64,000 bases of DNA, taken from positions 8,517,340-8,581,339 of the forward strand of contig NW_023503423.1 of NCBI RefSeq assembly GCF_014529535.1, given 5' to 3'. This document shows positions 57,064 to 64,000 of this stretch, in pieces (position 1 is the stretch's first letter; each line of letters opens with the position of its first letter). Below the pieces are notes generated by a model. That model did no database searches. It worked only from the letters and a program-made list of their open reading frames with translations, and was not told the DNA's origin. Origin of the DNA: Bradysia coprophila (Eukaryota; Arthropoda; Insecta; Diptera; Sciaridae). A program made the position numbers and the translations under genes.

Positions 57064-58150
57064 ATGTTAAAAAACGCTTTCAACAAATGCAGACTCACTA
57101 CACAATACAGACGATATACAATCAAAGCCCTTCAAAAGCAATTCTACTCATCCACAACGGTCACACAAAATGATAGTCAGAGGCCAGCAACGGATGCTGA
57201 AACTCACTTCGGTTTCCAGACCGTAAAGGAAAGTGAAAAGGCTGAAAAGGTGCACAAAGTGTTTGAAGAAGTGGCCAAATCATATGATCTAATGAATGAT
57301 GCAATGTCGTTCGGTGTTCATCGACTTTGGAAAGATATATTCATTGAACGACTGGGAGCTAGCAGGGGCACCAAGCTACTGGATATGGCTGGTGGAACAG
57401 GTGAAAATTGATCGCGTTTTACAGTAAATCCAAATGGACACATAACGTAATCTCTTTCGTAGGAGACATTGCCTTTCGATACTTGAAATATCTCAATAAT
57501 TCGCCGCGTCAGGACGATGTTCAAAGTCATGTCACAATCAGCGATATTAACCAGAATATGTTGGACGTGGGTCGAATACGTGCGGAGAAATTAGGCTTTG
57601 TCAATGGCAGTGAAACAATCAACGATTGTTCCGTTGATTGGGTTTGCGCCAATGCTGAACAATTGCCATTCGCAGACAACACATTTACAGCATACACTAT
57701 AGCGTTCGGGATACGAAACTGCACTCATATAGATAAGGTAATGGAGTGTAACAGAATTGCGAACGTCTTATGTAGAAAGAATTTCCCCGTTTAGGTTCTG
57801 TCCGAAGCATATCGGGTGCTGGCTCCCGGTGGACGATTTATGTGCCTTGAGTTCAGTCATCTGAATAACGAAACTATGCAATGGTAACATTGTGCTTGAT
57901 CGTAAAGGACGTAAGATACATTTTGCAAAATTGCAGGCTCTATGACCAGTACTCATTTCATGTCATACCACCAATGGGGCAGATTCTAGCCGGTCAATGG
58001 CATCCGTATCAATATTTGGTGGAAAGTATTCGGAAGTTTCCGAAACAGGTGGAATTTGAGGAAATGATTCGCGAGAGCGGTTTCAATTGTGTCAGCTACG
58101 AAGATTTAACGTTTGGTGTCTGTAGCATCCATTCGGGTTTCAAGTTATGA
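57064..58150 (+). CDS. COQ5: COQ5, ubiquinone biosynthesis C-methyltransferase, mitochondrial
   Basis: Four exons (57064-57400, 57463-57737, 57795-57883, 57937-58150) encode 304 residues. The basic N-terminus ([19 protein letters not shown]) is a mitochondrial targeting sequence. UbiE/COQ5 signatures follow: [23 protein letters not shown] motif [15 protein letters not shown] (split by intron 1), motif [49 protein letters not shown] and a conserved end [12 protein letters not shown]. It methylates the C-2 position of the demethoxy-quinol intermediate in the coenzyme Q pathway, at the inner membrane. An AATAAA lies at 58174. Intact. Confidence 0.93.
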
Positions 58151-61100
58151 ATGTGATAGTGTCATGTAGGTGGAATAAATTATTGCAGAAATATTTCGCT
58201 GAATTTACCATTTTCAATTACGATGTGTAACACAGACATGTTTTTCATAGAAAGAAAAAAAAAACAGATCCTCCTTGCAATGCGACGTTATGCTTTCAGC
58301 GGACCGGAACCCGAGATACTGATTCGCTTCAATCACTCTTTCAGCGTTGATGAAAAAGATTTTTTTTCGCTTAATTTTTAAGGTAAGTAGAATTCGGCTA
58401 CTCTTACTCTGTTATTTTACTTGTTCCCCGACGAGAAACAGGTCTTTATAAAACAATTGAGTTTACTTGTCTGCGCCGCACAAAGTAATCTTACTTTTAT
58501 CATCAAGTTGTCAATTATTTATGGGTCGGTCCTGTTCAAACAAGGTCCACAGCTCTTATCCAAGTGGACCTATAATTTGAAGCAACAAATGGGAATGATC
58601 AGTTGTTAGGAACCTCTATGGATAATCAAAATTTACGACATCAGGTTCAGTTCAAAAGAGGTTCAGGTAATTTCAGGTTGACCTGACCTGTTCCGAGCTT
58701 TAGTCGTGGTTGATGCAAACTCACCCTGCATTTTGAACGGCAAATACATCACTGTGGTTCGTAGTTCTACACCTTAAAGACGTCTAGTTCCCACAATTAC
58801 TCATTCGTCGGTTCTTTTTCATACAAACCAAGCCCCAGACATCTAATCGTTCAAGTGTAAGTTCCATCATGGGTTAAAATTCTGATCTTATTTTCATATA
58901 CCACAGTGCAGTGGATAGAAACCATTTTCTCTAACATAGGCCGTGAATCATAATCTATTTCACTTTGTGTCGAAATTCAAAGAGCTTTGACCTCAACTAA
59001 TATTCTACAGTCCGGAAATACAATCTGAACATCAACAATTTTGAAAATACCGTTACGCGAATTTCATCATCATTGTTTCGATTCTTACAGTATCCGGTGC
59101 TCTTACTATACGTTGCATCACTCTCTACATATTAAGTGAAACAGTTAGTTGAATTGCGAAAATTAAAACTTATTGAAACGAAAATGTGTAAAAATGCTTC
59201 TCCTCCGCAAATAGTTGAGTATCACTCTCCCCATCACTATAGTTTGTTGGTGTGGAAAACTATTTCGAAAACTTTTTCTTTGTAACAACAAAAGTTTCAC
59301 TGTGATAATTAGCCCGTGTTTTAAATGTTGTATTCAAAATGAATATTAATCTACTTAGTTGAGTACGTCATGTGAATAATTTCTTTCCATGGCCTTCCTA
59401 CATACTGAACAGATTTCTAAATACTATAAAAATCGACAAAAAGGCGCCAAAAAGGGCAATGTGATGAACTTTTGCATTGAAGCCCACTTTACGAAGCGCA
59501 ACAACTTCTGCGATCAGACAGTGTGTACAAGGAAAATCAACTTGACGAAAATGAAAGTCGATGTTTCTTCACAAGTTTAAAAGGAAATTATCACGTTTCA
59601 TTGACCATTTCTTTCGTGTCCGAATTTATTAAGTTAATCAATCTAAAGCCCTAACAAATTCGACGAAATTAATTTAATTAATCCACCAAAATGATGAAAA
59701 TTTCATCAAAAAATCCTTTCCACCAGCATTAAAGCCCACATACCAACACCACCATGCCATCACCAAAACAGTCAATGCATAGGAGAGAACTTATTTTTGA
59801 AAACCGTTCAACACAGTCAAACCAGTTTGATGGTGTGTGCATTTCAAACCATATCAAACCATGGAACCGAGGTGAATGAACGGTAGAAAAATCAAAACAT
59901 TGAGAGCGAGATATATTTTCATCTCGATATTTCTCTCGCACTCAATGGATGGAGCGGATTTTAGTTTGTGAATTTTTTGTATGTGAATTTAGTGGAGTAA
60001 AATGTTCCGTAGTTTACTTTCTCGCATTGTCTATGCGTTTAACCTTTTAGTGACGGCTAGTCATCTGTTATCGTCGACAATGACGACAGAAATGAGCGAT
60101 GAACTCTAGCAAAATGTTTAAAAAAAACGAATTAATAGATTTTGGATCAGGGCCTATTTTTGAGAAAAGTTCAGAATAATAAAAAATCTGAAAAATTCAG
60201 ATTTTGTTCTAAATTTTTCTGAAATGTCGAATACGAGAGGTCATTTTAACAAATGAGGTACTAGATTTTTTGTTATATTAGTGTTGCACAGTATGCGGTT
60301 GAATGATGCAGTTGTATATCTTTATCTGGGCTTTTGTTGAATAATTTCTCATCTAGTTTTAAAAGCAAAGTCAGACCCACTTTCCGTTTTTCTTTCGTCA
60401 TTTATCTAGTTCAGGTATTAGTAAGAGTAATGGTACAAAACATAGTACAATAATGTCCATTGACAATCTGGGACTTTAGGCAACAAAAGTTTACAGAAAA
60501 TAAATTCTTTAGATATCATTATTGGATGGATTGCGATTGGACCTGCATTTTCAGCACTGTATGAGAAAATGTCATCGATGATTTTTTACGGATCCATCCG
60601 TTTGTCATTTCCCCTCAACTTCGTGAATTATGATTAAACAAAAATATTCTCTCTTTGAACTGGCTCTCTTATCGCAATAAAAAATAAAACAAAATCATTT
60701 CAACTCGAAGTCACTCACCCATACCATATTACGAGCGGACCATGTACACACGTTCCTTTATTAGCAAACTGTATCGTGAGTAATGAAAAACTGCCATACA
60801 CACAATCACCAGCGCAGCGTTCAATGAATTCTACGGTTTCGATTGTATGTGTGAAAAACACACGCGGATTGCCGGGGTCGTTCACCTCTCGGGGACATGT
60901 TGTATATCGTACAGTCTCTCACTCTAGTTCAATCGTAACGTTCACAAAAATTTTTTTGTACGCCAACAAAATAATAATCGCCGGATTCTGCTAAAGTGAA
61001 AAACGGCAAAAAAACGAAATTTAATTAGTTTTCCTAATCCCGGAACGATTCGATTAAATAATCGAACTCGGATCGAATTAGAAGATCGAAGAACAACCGT

Positions 61101-62989
61101 AGTTGGATTTCAACAGAGTAAATAGTTTCAAATGGAAAGATTGAAGTGCTTGGTGTACGGTGTTTGAGAATCGATTCGAATATGAAAATCGTGAAAATTT
61201 CTTTTCTTTCCGACGAAATAAAGATTAATGGTGATGGAAACAGTGCTTAGAAAAACGTTCAGCCCAAGCAAGTGATTCAATTTGTTCTTCGTTTACAGCA
61301 ATGACTGGATAAATCTGCTGAAAAGTGTTAAGGTTACAAATTTAACTAAAATTTAACCCGTATCAAAAACGAACTACAATCAGCGATAGCGATAAAATTT
61401 GACTAGGAAAAAAACCAAACAAAAAAAACGAAAGAAAAAATCCATTTTTTTTACGTTGCATGCTATTTTCAGTTCGCTTTTATCGACACACAATCGAAAT
61501 TATCGTCTTCTTGGATGATATCTTCTTTGCTATTTCATAAGTTTACACTGACTTTTATATTTTATAATTCTCTTTTAACAATTTTTTTTTTCGGTGAATA
61601 TTTTTCACGGCCATGCTAATGGCCTAGTGAACATAATATAGAGGACATTGCCTCTTTCGATTGAAGTTTTATTACATTTCTTTTCCATACAAAATTTTTT
61701 TTTCGGTGTTGTTGACCCTTGATGCGAAAAATTTGAAACATTTTTCATGTTTAGAGAGTGGAGTGTTTCATATCGTTTTAGTGAAAAATAATGTTTGTAT
61801 AATGTGGCCAGATGTTTTTACAGGATTTAATAAACGAATGACGGAAGAATTAATAAAAAGAAAAAAGAAAACATTTTAAGAGTGTTTAGCAACTCAAAGT
61901 GATAAAATTTACTCTGATTTGACGATACTATTCGCATTTCAATGATAACAAAGGAAAATATTACAAAATAATAAAAAATCCACAAAAGGGGATGTAAATC
62001 AATCAATCAAAAAGGATATTTTTATTGGAACAAACTTTTGTGGAACAAACTTTGTGGATTATATTTTGGTGGACAATCACGAAACAAATTGAATTTCCGA
62101 CCGTGTGACAAAATATTAGGTAAGAGTTCATCCAACTTAATGTTATATACGTTCATGAAATGTGTATTGACGTCTTCATACGTGAATTTGATTTAAAACA
62201 AAAAAAAGTTACATCGAATTGTATCCATGACCAGTGTCATATAATCACTTTATCTGTAACAACAAAAATAATAATATAAAAAAAGTCCATCGGAAAAATT
62301 ACTCTCCGCCATTTTGATCAATTAAACCTATACTCATACGCTTAATTTAAGTACGAAAATTGTTCAAAACGTTTTTATTATTGAAATATTGGTGGTGAGT
62401 GTGTTGGGACTCATTTAATTTTTTTTCGGTGTTCTATTGTGTCGTTTCTTCTTTTTTTTAAATAGACTTGATTTTTTTAATTCGAGTTGCCCATATGGAT
62501 CCAATGCGACTAAAACACTTAGAAAATGAACACTTTTGCGCATGAATAATTCACTTCTAAAAGATAAAAAGAATTCTTTTTTATCGGCTACATTTAATGT
62601 TCTGTATGAATGAGTTCACTGTACCTAACATGGAATAGTGTATTTGGATTTTTGTTGTATATGCTCAGCTCAGTCATAAGTCACACATCACAAATGGTAC
62701 CGTTTCTGACATGACTTTTTTTTTCGGGTGTATGGGTTTTAGAAGTGGAAAAAATGTTTATTTTGTTCAGTCACAAAATAGATTGGTGTCTTTTAAAATG
62801 AATTCAATTATGAATATTCATGGTGATGGGTCGAAAAAATATTATTAGATAAAAAAAACTGCGTTAGTCATCACAATGCTGACGTTGCCGGAATATGCTA
62901 GCGGTCTGATGTCACTTTTTATACTTATAATTCCAAAAGTGTTGAATTGTAAAAAATAGGCCAAGATTTCTCAAGAAACCATGATTTTT
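58151..62989. other. Long gene-less stretch
   Basis: No coding exon is supported. The third CATCTGTTATCG-type repeat copy lies at 60050-60112. AGGTTCAGGT motifs lie at 58645-58690. Region 60700-61400 could be a 5' leader of a gene beyond the window, but no splice donor or start can be defended. Short frames at 58421, 59389, 60776 and 61661 show no known domain. Confidence 0.45.
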
Positions 62990-63032
62990 CGATCTCAGCA
63001 TCTACAAATTGCTCGTGTGTTTTTAGCCTTAA
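62990..63032. mobile_element. TTAA MITE family E, right-end fragment
   Basis: CGATCTCAGCATCTACAAAT, then TGCTCGTGTGTTTTTAGCC and TTAA (63029-63032) match the right arm of the copy at 63485-63641. Its left arm was not found. Confidence 0.55.
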
Positions 63033-63484
63033 ACACAGCTCTCATTTTTGGACATTCTTTAAATAAATTTTTCATTGTGATGACATGTTATTGGAAAAAT
63101 AAGAAAGAACACGTTGATCACAAAATAATAGGCTTCACAGGGCCTTTTATTGGTGATTTCAATTACCGAATCTACCTGATTTACCAATGAGATTACCAAA
63201 ATTACCTAATTTACTGACAAAATTACAAAAAAGTAAGTTCATCGGTAAATCAAGTACATTCGGTAATTCAAAAATTACCAACAATCCCTGATGGCTTCGT
63301 GTTGAAGCTTCCCAATTTTCATGTTTGGATGGTACAATTTAGTACCAAAGTTTGTATTGCTATAGCTTCAGATCGTGTTGTCTGCTACATTTTTCTGCAT
63401 TCGGCCAAAAATGTGTCATCATGGTCATCTTCGCGGTGAAAAATCTATTAAAACAATGTCTTGGCCAAAAATGAGTCATTAAGT

Positions 63485-63641
63485 TTAAGGCCGAAACCAC
63501 ACGAGCAATCTTGAGTTGCTGAGATCGAAAATTCATCGTTTTTATTGTAATATCCGATTTGTAGTATAAGTCAGACAATGGAAAACGCAGTATAATTGTC
63601 GATCTCAGCAATGCAAAACTGTTCGTATGTTTTCGGCTTAA
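63485..63641. mobile_element. TTAA-flanked palindromic MITE, family E
   Basis: 157 bp including TTAA at both ends (63485-63488, 63638-63641). Arms of about 50 bp pair: left GGCCGAAACCACACGAGCAA, right (inverse) GCCGAAAACATACGAACAGT, then both TTGCTGAGATCGA. TTAA duplication is the mark of piggyBac-type transposition. No coding capacity. Confidence 0.75.
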
Positions 63642-63728
63642 CGATTCAAATAATTTGGTTGCCCTTTTATCTCAAAATTCCTGCAATTTATGGGACCCTT
63701 GACCATAGATGGAAATAACCGGTAGTCT

Positions 63729-63853
63729 TCCTTACACCAAAAACACACCAGCAATTTTACATTGCTGGAACCGACAATATACTGCCTTATATCCATTAGA
63801 TAGACATGGAAAACAAAGCATTTATAAAATTAGTCGTGTGTTTTCGGCCCAAG
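63729..63853. mobile_element. MITE family E, diverged copy
   Basis: ACACCAAAAACACACCAGCA and TTGCTGGAACCGACAATATA on the left pair loosely with GTCGTGTGTTTTCGGCC on the right. The TTAA ends are degraded (TTACACC, GCCCAAG). Confidence 0.5.
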
Positions 63854-64000
63854 TATTCATTTGATTCAATCGATGGATAGGCTGAGGTAGGACATGTTTG
63901 TCGAATGGCATCATTAGTATATGTAAAATTTAGAGAGCCTTTTTCATAGCACAGTGTCGTCGCATGCTTTCTAACCCACTTGAGAGTTGACACTTATCAT

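Overview
This is an AT-rich eukaryotic window whose genes have short (50-100 bp) GT-AG introns. The gene set points to an insect, most likely a dipteran: a CYP9-type cytochrome P450, a divergent ionotropic receptor (IR), a MADF/BESS regulator, DM9 repeats, strawberry notch and a TATA plus TCAGTT-type promoter. A lower dipteran such as a fungus gnat would fit, but the species call is inference. I see no bacterial operons, CRISPR arrays, rRNA or tRNA genes.

Layout. 1-3.5 kb: an intronless secreted protein made of eight Apple/PAN-like repeats. 3.7-6.7 kb: a decayed IR gene whose last codons are split by a foldback transposon with a perfect 9-bp target duplication. 7.5-9.0 kb: a cluster of small hAT-type MITEs, nested up to three deep. 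9.4-11.3 kb: a BTB-BACK protein spliced to DM9 repeats. 12.3-13.5 kb: a second foldback-like array. 14.1-23.7 kb: a gene-dense block with a C2H2 zinc-finger gene (+), an L-threonine/serine dehydratase (-), a MADF/BESS gene (-), the TFIIIC subunit GTF3C6 (+) and a CYP9-like P450 (-). 26.3-36.2 kb: a TLC-domain membrane protein with a 7.8-kb first intron. 36.2-43.6 kb: repeats and an RTE-like LINE remnant, no host gene seen. 43.6-51.2 kb: strawberry notch (sno), 15 coding exons. 54.7-55.6 kb: GUCD1-like (-). 57.1-58.2 kb: COQ5 (+). 58.2-64 kb: no gene recognised, several TTAA-flanked MITEs.

The host genes are unrelated neighbours (chromatin and transcription: sno, GTF3C6, MADF, zinc finger; metabolism: threonine dehydratase, P450, COQ5), not a pathway cluster. 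The reconstructed exon sets for nine genes each sum to a multiple of three and keep frame across every junction, which is the main support for the models.

The most unusual content is the BTB-BACK-DM9 fusion, the foldback element with a GC-rich hairpin cluster sitting in an IR gene, the concertedly evolving Apple array (a transfer candidate), and a small double-hairpin sequence found inside a hAT MITE and again elsewhere.
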